Under the pieces are notes generated by a model. It was not told the origin of the DNA. It saw nothing but the letters and a program-made list of their open reading frames with translations, and made no database searches. The position numbers and the translations under genes were made by a program. This document shows, in pieces, positions 44,901 through 52,697 of a stretch of 64,000 bases of DNA; the stretch's first letter is position 1, and each line of letters starts with the position of its first letter. This DNA comes from Marivita sp046592965 (GTDB lineage Bacteria > Pseudomonadota > Alphaproteobacteria > Rhodobacterales > Rhodobacteraceae). The stretch lies in NCBI RefSeq assembly GCF_046592965.1, contig NZ_JBISBV010000002.1, forward strand, positions 310,001-374,000, written 5' to 3'.

Positions 44901-45473
44901 ATGCTGGATGATCTCGTCCAGACGCGCCGCAATCTCACCGACCGGCAGAATGAAATCGACCAGCCCGGTTGCAACGGCGCTGTCAGGCATACCGGGAAAC
45001 CGTGCGCCCTTGCTTTCCTGTACCAAAGCGAAACCGCCAGCGGCCTTGACCTCTTTCAGACCGGCCGAGCCATCGCTGCCGGTGCCCGACAACACCACGC
45101 AATAGGCGTCGCGGCCACGCGCAGCGGCAAGCGACGTGAAAAAGGTGTCGATCGGGCGATGCTGCGCATCATGGGTGTCCCTGATCGTCAGCTTCAGATG
45201 CTCGTCTTCGATGCTGGCCACGTTCCCCGGCGGCACGACGTAGAAATGATTGGCTTCGATCCGGTCGCCGGCATTGATCTGCGCCACCGGAATGTCGGTT
45301 TGCGCCTGCAACAATTCGTGCAGGATCGACTTGTGATCGGGTGACAGATGTTGAACGATGACATAGGCCGCGCCAGTTAGGGGTGAGGTGCGGCTGATCA
45401 GGGTCTTGAGAGCCTCGAGCCCGCCTGCGGACGCGCCGATCCCGACGATCGGAATGACAGGTTTTCCGGTCAT
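41952..45473 (-). CDS. CheB-CheR-PAS-HWE hybrid sensor histidine kinase
   Basis: A 1,173-residue multidomain signalling protein with no membrane helix. Domains in order: CheB methylesterase (about 5-190; Ser in GIGASAGGLEAL, His in VQHLSPDHKS, Asp in LSGTGSDGSAGL); CheR N-terminal and methyltransferase domains (about 210-470; VPGCSTGEEAYS, ISCRNLLIYL); PAS-like segment (about 510-610); coiled coil rich in NEEL repeats (about 640-720); two PAS domains (about 725-980); and an HWE/HisKA_2 kinase (phospho-His in GELQHRVKNTLATI, N box IHELMTNAAKYGAL, WRE segment, GFGSLVLERVL). All catalytic residues look intact. ATG 45473 is chosen over 45479 because AAGGA lies five bases before it. Confidence 0.9.
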   Translation of the reverse strand: MTGKPVIPIVGIGASAGGLEALKTLISRTSPLTGAAYVIVQHLSPDHKSILHELLQAQTDIPVAQINAGDRIEANHFYVVPPGNVASIEDEHLKLTIRDTHDAQHRPIDTFFTSLAAARGRDAYCVVLSGTGSDGSAGLKEVKAAGGFALVQESKGARFPGMPDSAVATGLVDFILPVGEIAARLDEIIQHRWQLTAGDESDALKKEIEAALPRFASRLADVAGNDFSDYKPGTLVRRIERRMTVLRLTDVETFLKSLDDEKQAQLLAQEFLIGVTQFFRDPDAFKALRELVVDSLLSTTEGTIRIWVPGCSTGEEAYSLAMLMIEEMDARKDQRVVQVFGTDIDTPSLVAARYGLYSASAVEKLSEERRDKFFQLENGQYRAIPKLREMCVFAPHNLLQDPPFSRLDLISCRNLLIYLSSNLQKQVIPRFHFSLRGKGHLFLGPSEGLSGEEQLFDVIDKTHRIFRKNVEARTSYSALLETPRRPRALPPEKQVDAIPSDVSLDMTREASVQRDFLRSYAAPFALLSRSGEVLYLSEKMTGFVRPSQGASSTMLDAYLTAELRLPVRTALSEAEKTGEAQRVDNVVVAGEPRPRIFDIEVGPSGSDFILVLTEARAVDATRLGAAVEERETADRDILETENVQLRKQLARTLQEYETSGQELKSTNEELMSMNEELQSSNEELETSREELQSINEELETVNAELQENNRLLTRANSDLKNLFESTDLAVLFLDREFCVRNFTPSTATLFGIRPRDIGRPISDLSSRIDYPELEEDSHKVDETLQSFEREVRVKASGQTFLLRIKPYRTTDNRLDGYVLSFVDITQRKTYEETLQKNEKEMARQYAELENLYDTTPVGLSLMDKDLRWLRINEKLAEINGFSIDDHIGKSFEELLPDIENKTEEVYHQIFATGEPVLGYEIEGETPASPGVKRYWIGDFYPVWQDDEVFAVGACVREVTDHAKMVQRIQAQNDQQKLLLGELQHRVKNTLATISSISKMLLKGVDDPAVYQSRLEDRLGSISRTHDLLTDSNWTTTTFSEIVKNEAAPYHRAEQARVRQTGPELNLSAKQALALGMAIHELMTNAAKYGALSVDEGHVVIGTAHDALDGENRVRIVWREYNGPKIETPPEHTGFGSLVLERVLKSDLSGDINIDYDEDGLCFQVDFSLDESND

Positions 45474-45739
45474 GGGCATCCTTCAGAAATGGCTTTGGAT
45501 TCGGTCTAATACAGGCTTGATATATTCCAGATAAACACGAAAAATTCCAGCCTTTATACGGCTATTGTGCATAGGGAAGCTGGAGCCGTGGTCAGCGGCG
45601 GATTGCATGTCTTGTCAAACATCAGCGCCAAGACAAAAAATTGAAGCGGGACAGGGGCGCCAACGTCGTGTCTTTTTGCGACTGTGCATCTTCGGCCCGA
45701 GCAGATGTCTCGACGGCTTGGCCAGGCTTTCAAGGATAT

Positions 45740-45816
45740 TGGTGGCGGTGCAGGGACTTGAACCCCGGACACGCGGATTATGATTCCGCTGCTCTAACCA
45801 ACTGAGCTACACCGCC
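45740..45816 (-). tRNA. tRNA-Met (anticodon CAT, elongator type)
   Basis: A 77-base tRNA with encoded CCA. The acceptor stem GGCGGTG pairs perfectly with CACCGCC, the anticodon loop is GGAATCATAATCC with anticodon CAT, and the T-loop is GGTTCAAGTCC. The overall sequence resembles alphaproteobacterial elongator tRNA-Met more than tRNA-Ile2(CAT); initiator tRNA is excluded by the paired first acceptor base. Confidence 0.93.
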
Positions 45817-45930
45817 AGAACGACGTGGTGATTACGGGTGACGCCGCGCCTCGTCAAGTGGAAATCGGCCGAAAATCGCACCGATCCGGCACGGGCCGAT
45901 GTGGAGCCAATCCGGCGCGACGTGTGCGCA

Positions 45931-47235
45931 CTATTTTACGATATGTTCATCCTTCACGAACATGTTTGCCCAGGCACGGTCAATCAGGTCCGGGGTCATT
46001 TTGTAGGGCCACCCTTCGAAATCGCAAACTGCGATCATCTGGTCGATCAGGAAAATCGGCTGATAATTCGCATAGACGTTCTGGATCGTGGGGTACTTGG
46101 TCTTGAGCAGATGAATCAGCGCCTTTTCGCAAAGCTGCATCTTCTTCTTTTTCGCCACCATCGAGAAAATCTTGAGGAAATTCGCCTGATCCGGGCCATC
46201 GATCTTGATCTTGAAGAAGATACGCCGCAGGGCGGCGGTGTCGAAAATCTCGTTCGGGTGGAAGTTGGTGGAGAAGATCACCAACGTGTCGAACGGAACT
46301 TCGAATTTTTCACCCGATTGCAAAGACAGAATATCGCGCGCTTCTTCAAGCGGGACGATCCAGCGGTTGACCAGTTTCTGCGGGGGTTCGGCCTGACGGC
46401 CGAGGTCGTCAACGATAAAGATGCCGCCGGTGGATTTGAGCTGTAGCGGTGCCTGATAGGTGCGCGCCGTCGGGTTGTAGACCAGATCAAGCATGTCGAG
46501 CGACAGCTCACCGCCGGTGATCACGGTGGGGCGGTCACACAGCACATAGCGCGTGTCAAAGCGGTTGGTCAGACGCAGACCAGACGTGCTGGATGCGCCT
46601 TCGGCGGCGCTGTGCACGATCGGGTCATAGACCGTGATAACCTGTCCGGCGTACTCGATCGCGTGGGGCACATAAATCTTGTCGCCCATCGCATCGCGGA
46701 TGCCGTTCGAGATCGAGGATTTACCGTTGCCCGGAGGGCCGTACATCAGGATCGAGCGCCCGGCGCCAACGGCGGGGCCAAGGTTGCTCAGCAAATTCTC
46801 GGGCAGCACCAGATGGCCCATCGCTTCGGTCAATTGGGTGCGCGAAATGTGGATATTGCGGATCGACTGCCGTTTTACCTGTTCGGAGTATACGCCCAAC
46901 GGAACCGGCATCGGGCCGTAATATTCGGATTGCGCCAGCGCATCGAGCGCGCGTGCCTTGCCCGCATCGGTGAGCTGATAACCCATTTCCGAGCCGTTAT
47001 TGGCGTTGAGCGTACCGGTCGCCTCCAGCAGCAACTGCCCACGCGCGTAATCAATGAGTTCTTGCGTGATCGGGACAGGCAAACAGATCGCGTGCGCGAT
47101 GTCCATCGCGGTGGAGACGTTCTTGCGAAAGATCGTCTTGAGCATGATGTCGCGCAACATCACGGGTTGCAGTTGCATGTCGTCAATGCGCTTGGGCGGA
47201 GGAGGCGCCATGACGGCGGTGGGTTGCATGTTCAT
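45931..47235 (-). CDS. AAA ATPase at the end of Tad locus 2
   Basis: A 434-residue protein with an N-terminal region of about 140 residues (MNMQPTAVMAPPPPKRIDD onward) and a AAA-type ATPase domain. Walker A is MYGPPGNGKSSISN (about 168-181), Walker B is GGIFIVDDLGRQ (about 262-273), sensor 1 is VIFSTNF and an Arg-finger candidate is AALRRIFFKIKI. The start at 47235 follows GGGG and gives a family-like N-terminus. It lies 97 bases after cpaA on the same strand and is probably part of the pilus operon, but its role in pilus biogenesis is not established. It is not a CpaF paralogue. Confidence 0.83.
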   Translation of the reverse strand: MNMQPTAVMAPPPPKRIDDMQLQPVMLRDIMLKTIFRKNVSTAMDIAHAICLPVPITQELIDYARGQLLLEATGTLNANNGSEMGYQLTDAGKARALDALAQSEYYGPMPVPLGVYSEQVKRQSIRNIHISRTQLTEAMGHLVLPENLLSNLGPAVGAGRSILMYGPPGNGKSSISNGIRDAMGDKIYVPHAIEYAGQVITVYDPIVHSAAEGASSTSGLRLTNRFDTRYVLCDRPTVITGGELSLDMLDLVYNPTARTYQAPLQLKSTGGIFIVDDLGRQAEPPQKLVNRWIVPLEEARDILSLQSGEKFEVPFDTLVIFSTNFHPNEIFDTAALRRIFFKIKIDGPDQANFLKIFSMVAKKKKMQLCEKALIHLLKTKYPTIQNVYANYQPIFLIDQMIAVCDFEGWPYKMTPDLIDRAWANMFVKDEHIVK

Positions 47236-47331
47236 CTTGTGCCCCGGAACGGTTAAGCCAGATTGCGTTGGCCTGAATGTCGCAAGGCAATGTGGCAACA
47301 CAAGGGCCGGGGCAGGACGGTTCTGGACAGA

Positions 47332-47823
47332 TTACTTGCCGTACCAGACACCCAGAGCAAGGTAGAGGGCAAGCGTCCCTCCAAGCGCCAGCCCCATTGG
47401 AAACTTGGCATTTGTCCAGCTTTCCCAATGTGGTGCGATCTTTTTCAACATCGTGTGCTTGCCGATCCGATGGGCGACAAAGGCTGCCAGCATATTGGCC
47501 GCAAACAACGCCATGAGAAAGCGCACGTCACCGAGATGGATGAACGGCGCCGCGGCGGCGGCGAATTTTGCGTCACCCGCGCCCAACACGCCACCGGCGT
47601 TCAGGGCAATGCCGGCAACCAGCACGACGATCATATGCACATAGCGCCACGCGTAAACGTCCAGGGGCAGGGCGATCGCCCCGACCACGACGTAGACGGC
47701 GAACAACAGCAGGACCATCTGGTTCGGGATGCGCATGTCGCGCATATCCGAGAACGCCACATAGACGCAGATGGGCAGAGCAAACGGCAGAAAAAGCAGC
47801 GCCGAGAAGGCCGAGATATCCAT
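47332..47823 (-). CDS. cpaA: prepilin peptidase CpaA/TadV
   Basis: Type IV prepilin aspartic peptidase of 163 residues with about five helices. The catalytic Asp residues are in SDMRDMRIPN (about 25-34) and GVLGAGDAKFAAA (about 78-90), as in TadV/CpaA. It would cleave after the Gly of Flp and TadE precursors. It lies nine bases after the TPR lipoprotein gene. It is the only peptidase of this type in the window, so it may also serve Tad locus 1. Confidence 0.93.
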   Translation of the reverse strand: MDISAFSALLFLPFALPICVYVAFSDMRDMRIPNQMVLLLFAVYVVVGAIALPLDVYAWRYVHMIVVLVAGIALNAGGVLGAGDAKFAAAAAPFIHLGDVRFLMALFAANMLAAFVAHRIGKHTMLKKIAPHWESWTNAKFPMGLALGGTLALYLALGVWYGK

Positions 47824-47831
47824 CGGACCGC

Positions 47832-48692
47832 TCAGTTCACGACGTTGGATTCAAGCGCCTTGAGACTGCGGGCTGCGGTTTCGAAATGCTGCGGATGGGT
47901 GTCGATGGCTTCGCGCATAAGACCCTGACCCGTCACCACATCGCCGCGTTTGACCGCAGCAAGCCCCATGGAATGCAACAATTCGGCGCGCTCTTCCTGG
48001 GTCATCGGGATCACGGGCAGGACGTAATTGCCTTGCGCGCCGCGCGCGAGGACAAGGTTGTTCTTGGCGGTAAAGAGCGAGTCATCGTTCTGGATGGCCT
48101 GACCGAACAATCGCTCGGCACCGCTGTAATCGCCGCGGGTCAGTTTGGAGAACCCCCAGTTGTTCATCACGGATGCCGGCTTTGTCGTCAGCCCAACGGC
48201 GATTTCGTAAAAGCTGTCGGCTTTCTTCCACTCCTGATTGCCGTCGGCAATCATGGCCTCCAGCCGGTAGCGTTTGTAGGTCTCATGGGTCGGGGGAATG
48301 GCATCAAGCACGGTTTCGGCGCGCTTCCATTCATTGTTGCGGATCAGCGCATCGGCCATTTCGACCCGATCATCGTCGGTCGCCGCGTCGTCGGACACCA
48401 CGCGCGCCCATGCCGCCACCCCTTCGGTGTAGCGCTTGGCGCGGACCAGCGACACTGCCAACCCGCGTTGCAGATCGAGCCGCTCTGGCGCGGCGGCGCT
48501 GGCGCGCTGGAAATAGGAGACGGCTTCGTTGGGGTCGGACACCGTCAGCATTACGTCGTTCAGCTTGGTGCCGTCGATCGCGTTGACGTCCTGAAACTGG
48601 CGATCTACCGCTTCGGTATCGATACCTCGCTCGCATCCGGCAAGGACGAATGCCCCTGTTACACACAGGGTCACGATAAAGGGATGGCGCAT
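47832..48692 (-). CDS. TPR lipoprotein of Tad locus 2
   Basis: Predicted lipoprotein of 286 residues. The signal peptide ends in the lipobox FVLAGC (Cys about 20), followed by helical repeats of TPR type, for example PNEAVSYFQRASAAAPERLD (about 54-73) and GDYSGAERLFGQAIQNDDSL (about 185-204). It probably assists secretin assembly in the outer membrane, like TadD. It lies between a second TPR lipoprotein gene (28 bases upstream) and cpaA. The paralogue pair is typical of alphaproteobacterial Tad loci. Confidence 0.85.
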   Translation of the reverse strand: MRHPFIVTLCVTGAFVLAGCERGIDTEAVDRQFQDVNAIDGTKLNDVMLTVSDPNEAVSYFQRASAAAPERLDLQRGLAVSLVRAKRYTEGVAAWARVVSDDAATDDDRVEMADALIRNNEWKRAETVLDAIPPTHETYKRYRLEAMIADGNQEWKKADSFYEIAVGLTTKPASVMNNWGFSKLTRGDYSGAERLFGQAIQNDDSLFTAKNNLVLARGAQGNYVLPVIPMTQEERAELLHSMGLAAVKRGDVVTGQGLMREAIDTHPQHFETAARSLKALESNVVN

Positions 48693-48720
48693 TTTTGCGT
48701 CCTTTTACTGCTCTGCCTCG

Positions 48721-49281
48721 TTACTGTGTCGGGCGGATTAAGAAATCACTGCTGCCGCGCCGCACAAGTTTGTATTCTTGTTCTGCTTCAGGATCATACT
48801 GCGAATTTTCCATTTTTGCGAGAGCCAAGCGAAGATTGTCGCGAATTGCATCACTTTCGCCATTGTCGAGCGCAAAGGCCCGCTGGAACACCTGTGCCGC
48901 CTCAGCGGTTTGGCCCCGTTCGATCAGGACGACGCCAAGATTGTTCCACGCTCCCGGGTTGTCCGGGTCTTCCTTGACCGCGCGCCGCAGCAGCGTTTCG
49001 GCCTGATTGAGCCGCCCAAGGGCAAGATTGACAGAGCCAAGCGAGGCGACAACTTCGGGTGTCAGCCCCTGATCGGCCGCCGCAAGGCGGAAGGCGCTCA
49101 GCGCGAGTTCATATTCGCCCGCGTTCATCAAGCGGTGGCCGACGGTCAACTGGTCTTCCATCGTGCCGCGCGGATCGACGCTGGGTGCAAAAACGGCCTC
49201 CTTGGACGCGGAAAAGCCGCCCGGTGAACAGGCGGCCAATCCAAGACTGAGGGCTGCGGCGGTGATGCCACCTGATCTCAT
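48721..49281 (-). CDS. tadD: TadD-like TPR lipoprotein
   Basis: Lipoprotein of 186 residues with lipobox LGLAAC (Cys about 18) and at least three TPR units: EYELALSAFRLAAADQGL, GRLNQAETLLRRAVKEDPDN and GQTAEAAQVFQRAFALDNGE (about 56-150). TadD acts as a pilotin-like factor for the Tad secretin. It starts five bases after the tadC stop, so it is in the same operon. TadD and the following TPR gene may be functionally distinct halves of one system. Confidence 0.87.
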   Translation of the reverse strand: MRSGGITAAALSLGLAACSPGGFSASKEAVFAPSVDPRGTMEDQLTVGHRLMNAGEYELALSAFRLAAADQGLTPEVVASLGSVNLALGRLNQAETLLRRAVKEDPDNPGAWNNLGVVLIERGQTAEAAQVFQRAFALDNGESDAIRDNLRLALAKMENSQYDPEAEQEYKLVRRGSSDFLIRPTQ

Positions 49282-49286
49282 ACGTT

Positions 49287-50261
49287 CTAGGGCCCTGCCA
49301 TTGATCCAAGTTGCTGGATGCCGACGACCGATGGACCCACAAGGATGATCAACAGCGGCGGCACCGTGAGCATCATTGTGGTCAAAGTCATTTTCGTTGG
49401 CAACTTGTTTGCCTTTTCTTCGGCCCGCATAACCCGTTTATCCCGCATTTCCGCAGCATAAACCCGCAACGCATCCGAAATCGGCGTACCAAAGCTCTGC
49501 GATTGATTGAGAACCGTGACGAAAGACATGACGTCCTGCACGCCGCAGCGTTCGCCCATGTCGTCAAGCACCATCGACTTGTCCTTGCCAGCTTTCATCT
49601 CGAAGCTCACAAGCTCGAATTCGTCCGCAAGGCTGGGGTATGAGGCCCGCAACTCGCCGGCAACCCTTACAATGGACTGGTCCATGGACTGTCCGGCCTC
49701 AACGCAGACCAGCATCATGTCAAGACTGTCGGGAAAGCCGCTTTCGATCTCTTCCTGTCTCTTTTGAACCCGCTTCGTGACCCAGTATTTCGGCGCCATA
49801 TAACCTATGGCACCGGGGCCGAGGGTATAAAGGACCGTCTGTTGCGTCGTGGCTTGCGAGGAATCCATGATGAGCGTGAAATACGCGACGCCAAGGATGA
49901 GGCCGCCAATGCCAAGCGCAAACTGCGCAAAGTAGTAGTATTGCACCGCGTCCTTGCCGCGATAGCCGGCCTGAAGCAGCTTCATCCGGATGGCTGAGAG
50001 CTCTTTTTCGTCCTGCGGTTCAAGGAAATGCGCGTATTTGTTGAGCTTCTCGTTCTTGCGATGGTCGCGCAGAACGGCGCGGGTCTCCGCGTCGATCTTC
50101 TTGCGGCCGGCCGTGGAATCAAGCCTGTCCATCGGGTTGGGCTTGGATGCGAAAAATATCGGGATCGCGAGCAGCAAGAGGAGCACCCCAAGCCCGGCGA
50201 TAGCGATCATCGGGCCTGCCGGTCCGAACATATCGACGATCATTGCATTCAATGCTTGCAT
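49287..50261 (-). CDS. tadC: TadC inner-membrane platform protein, Tad locus 2
   Basis: T2SSF-domain platform protein of 324 residues. It has an N-terminal helix (about 14-35), a helix pair near 105-155, the domain core GFPDSLDMMLVCVEAGQSMD (about 174-193) and the TadC pattern LNQSQSFGTPISDALRVYA (about 254-272), then two C-terminal helices. It follows tadB after nine bases and precedes tadD. It is only distantly similar by eye to the locus 1 TadC, so the loci are not a recent duplication. Confidence 0.92.
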   Translation of the reverse strand: MQALNAMIVDMFGPAGPMIAIAGLGVLLLLLAIPIFFASKPNPMDRLDSTAGRKKIDAETRAVLRDHRKNEKLNKYAHFLEPQDEKELSAIRMKLLQAGYRGKDAVQYYYFAQFALGIGGLILGVAYFTLIMDSSQATTQQTVLYTLGPGAIGYMAPKYWVTKRVQKRQEEIESGFPDSLDMMLVCVEAGQSMDQSIVRVAGELRASYPSLADEFELVSFEMKAGKDKSMVLDDMGERCGVQDVMSFVTVLNQSQSFGTPISDALRVYAAEMRDKRVMRAEEKANKLPTKMTLTTMMLTVPPLLIILVGPSVVGIQQLGSMAGP

Positions 50262-50270
50262 GTCAGTGCC

Positions 50271-51239
50271 TCAGACTTTGATGTTCACAAGGACGCGCAT
50301 GACGAGCAGGTTGGCGACCAGAAAGATGCCCACCAGAAAACACGCGGGAATGAACCAGGGATGGTCGAGAACTTCGTCATAGTAATGCGGATCGGTCACC
50401 TGGATGACGATCAGCGCGCCGACGGGAAAGCCTGACAGAAACTTGCCCGACCATTGCGCCTCCGCCGTGATCGCCTTGACCCGGCGGAACAGCCGGAAGC
50501 GGGCGCGGATGACCTTGGCCAGACCGTCGAGGATTTCGGCGAGGTTACCGCCTGATTGCTGCTGGATCGCCACGGCGACCGCTAAAAAGCGCAAATCCTG
50601 CATGTCGAGACGTTCGGCCATCGCCTTCAACGCCTCGCCGATGTCACGACCATAGCTGGATTCATCCGCGATGATGCCGAACTCGGTTGCCAGCGGATCC
50701 TTGATTTCCTTGGAGACGATCGAAATGGCGGATGAAAACGGATGTCCGACGCGCAAGGATCGCACCATGAGTTCCACCGCATCCGGCAATTGTTCTTCTA
50801 TCAGTGACAGGCGCTTCTTGGCTTTGGTGTTGATCCAGAAAAACACACCGCCCACGCCGATCCCGATGCCCATCACGATACGGACCGGCAACTGCGCTTC
50901 GGTGCCGACAGTAAGACCCACGAAGGAGATCACACTGACAGCAGCCATGACCAGCACAAGCTGTTTCGGCGTAAAGGCGATGGCCGCTTTCTGCGCCCGG
51001 TCCGCGAGAATGGAATAAAGAGGAAACCCGCGAGAGGCCATGTGCTGGTCCATCTCCTTGCGGAGCTTGGCGAGCACTTCCTCACGCTTGGTGCCCTTGT
51101 CGAGCATCTCAAGGCGGCGGTTGACGCGCTTGTTCAGGCTGATGGATTTGCCGAAGGCGACCAGATAGACGCCTTCGACAAGCACCAGCACGGCGATAAA
51201 AATCAAGCCGTAGACAATGGGTTCTGCGCTCAGGGTCAT
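50271..51239 (-). CDS. tadB: TadB inner-membrane platform protein, Tad locus 2
   Basis: Platform protein of 322 residues. It has an N-terminal helix (about 8-28), two helices near 95-135, the T2SSF core LPDAVELMVRSLRVGHPFSS (about 150-169), the segment AVAIQQQSGGNLAEILDGLA (about 220-239) and C-terminal helices. The ATG at 51239 is taken (MTLSAEPIVYG) because it directly follows the cpaF stop; an in-frame codon inside cpaF is rejected. Confidence 0.92.
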   Translation of the reverse strand: MTLSAEPIVYGLIFIAVLVLVEGVYLVAFGKSISLNKRVNRRLEMLDKGTKREEVLAKLRKEMDQHMASRGFPLYSILADRAQKAAIAFTPKQLVLVMAAVSVISFVGLTVGTEAQLPVRIVMGIGIGVGGVFFWINTKAKKRLSLIEEQLPDAVELMVRSLRVGHPFSSAISIVSKEIKDPLATEFGIIADESSYGRDIGEALKAMAERLDMQDLRFLAVAVAIQQQSGGNLAEILDGLAKVIRARFRLFRRVKAITAEAQWSGKFLSGFPVGALIVIQVTDPHYYDEVLDHPWFIPACFLVGIFLVANLLVMRVLVNIKV

Positions 51240-51240
51240 G

Positions 51241-52686
51241 TCAGTAATTCCCGCTGAAGGGTTCAAAGATCGACGGCGGAAGGTCATAACCCCACATCTT
51301 GAACCGCTCCGAAAAGTTGGAGCGCACGCCGGTGGCGGTGAAGTGACCGATGATCTTGTTTTCTGGCGTCAGGCCGACACGCTGGAAACGGAAGATTTCC
51401 TGCATCGAGATCACTTCACCCTCCATGCCGGTGATTTCGGTGATTGAGGTCATGCGGCGCGAGCCGTCTTGCAAGCGCGATGCCTGCACAAGCAGGTTCA
51501 CAGCCGACGAAATCTGCGACCGCATCGCCTTGAGTGGCATTTCGATGCCGGCCATCGCGATCATGTTTTCCAGTCGGCTGACACCGTCACGGGCAGAGTT
51601 GGCGTGGATCGTCGTCATAGAGCCGTCGTGACCGGTGTTCATGGCCTGTAGCATGTCGATCACTTCTTCGCCGCGCGTTTCGCCGACGATGATCCGGTCA
51701 GGGCGCATCCGCAGCGCGTTTTTGAGGCAATCGCGCGGGCTGACGGCGCCTTTGCCCTCGACATTGGCGGGGCGGCTTTCCATCCGGCCCACATGCGTTT
51801 GTTGCAGCTGGAGTTCGGCCGTATCCTCGATCGTCAGGATACGTTCGGAATCGTCAATGAAGGACGACAGCGCGTTCAAGGTTGTGGTTTTGCCCGAACC
51901 TGTACCGCCCGAGACGATGATGTTCAGCCGCGTGGCGACTGCCGCTTGCAGATAGACGGCCATTTCTTCCGTGAAGGCGCCGAAATTCACCAGGTCGTCG
52001 ATGCTCAGCTTGTCGGTTTTGAATTTACGGATCGATACAAGACTGCCGTCCACCGCAATCGGCGGCACCATCGCGTTGAAGCGCGAGCCGTCCTGCAAAC
52101 GGGCGTCGACATAAGGGTTTGATTCATCGACACGACGACCAACGGCGGACACAATCTTGTCGATGATCCGCATCAGGTGCTTTTCATCCTTGAACGTCAC
52201 GTCGCTGAGTTGCAGCTTGCCGTCACGTTCAACAAAGATCTGTTGCGGACCGTTCACCAGAATATCGCTGACGGTTTCGTCTTTCAGCAATGTTTCTAGT
52301 GGGCCAAGCCCTTTGACCTCATCGTAAAGCTCCTGGTTCAGCGCGATGCGTTCTTCACGGTTCAGGACCATGCCGCGCTCTTGCAGGCTTTCGGTCGTGA
52401 TCGCGTTGATTTCGTCTTTCAGCTCTTTCTCGGTCGCCTTGTCCAGCGCGGCAAGGTTGAGGTTGTCGAGAAGGGCGCGGTGCAATTCGAGCTTGATCTC
52501 GCTCAGACGCTCCTTGCGCTTTTTCTCGCGATCCATCGGTTGCGCTTCGGCAGGCTTTGCTTGCGGCGGTTTGCGCTTCATCTTGGTCAGCGTCGCGGTG
52601 CTGACTGGCGCCGTCGGAGCCGAAGCTTTGGCAGCGACTGCGGGATTTGTGGTTTCGTCTGTCGCTTTCTTGTAACGCGAAAACAT
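51241..52686 (-). CDS. cpaF: CpaF/TadA secretion ATPase, Tad locus 2
   Basis: Motor ATPase of 481 residues. A charged Pro/Lys-rich leader (about 1-60) precedes the N-terminal domain. Walker A is SGGTGSGKTTTLN (about 270-282), with the Asp box TIEDTAELQLQQTH, Walker B IIVGETRGEEVIDMLQAMN and His box GHDGSMTTIHANSA. It ends with SNFSERFKMWGYDLPP, which is typical of CpaF. It follows cpaE after 11 bases and is one base from tadB. All catalytic residues are present. Confidence 0.96.
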   Translation of the reverse strand: MFSRYKKATDETTNPAVAAKASAPTAPVSTATLTKMKRKPPQAKPAEAQPMDREKKRKERLSEIKLELHRALLDNLNLAALDKATEKELKDEINAITTESLQERGMVLNREERIALNQELYDEVKGLGPLETLLKDETVSDILVNGPQQIFVERDGKLQLSDVTFKDEKHLMRIIDKIVSAVGRRVDESNPYVDARLQDGSRFNAMVPPIAVDGSLVSIRKFKTDKLSIDDLVNFGAFTEEMAVYLQAAVATRLNIIVSGGTGSGKTTTLNALSSFIDDSERILTIEDTAELQLQQTHVGRMESRPANVEGKGAVSPRDCLKNALRMRPDRIIVGETRGEEVIDMLQAMNTGHDGSMTTIHANSARDGVSRLENMIAMAGIEMPLKAMRSQISSAVNLLVQASRLQDGSRRMTSITEITGMEGEVISMQEIFRFQRVGLTPENKIIGHFTATGVRSNFSERFKMWGYDLPPSIFEPFSGNY

Positions 52687-52697
52687 CTACTCTCTCC

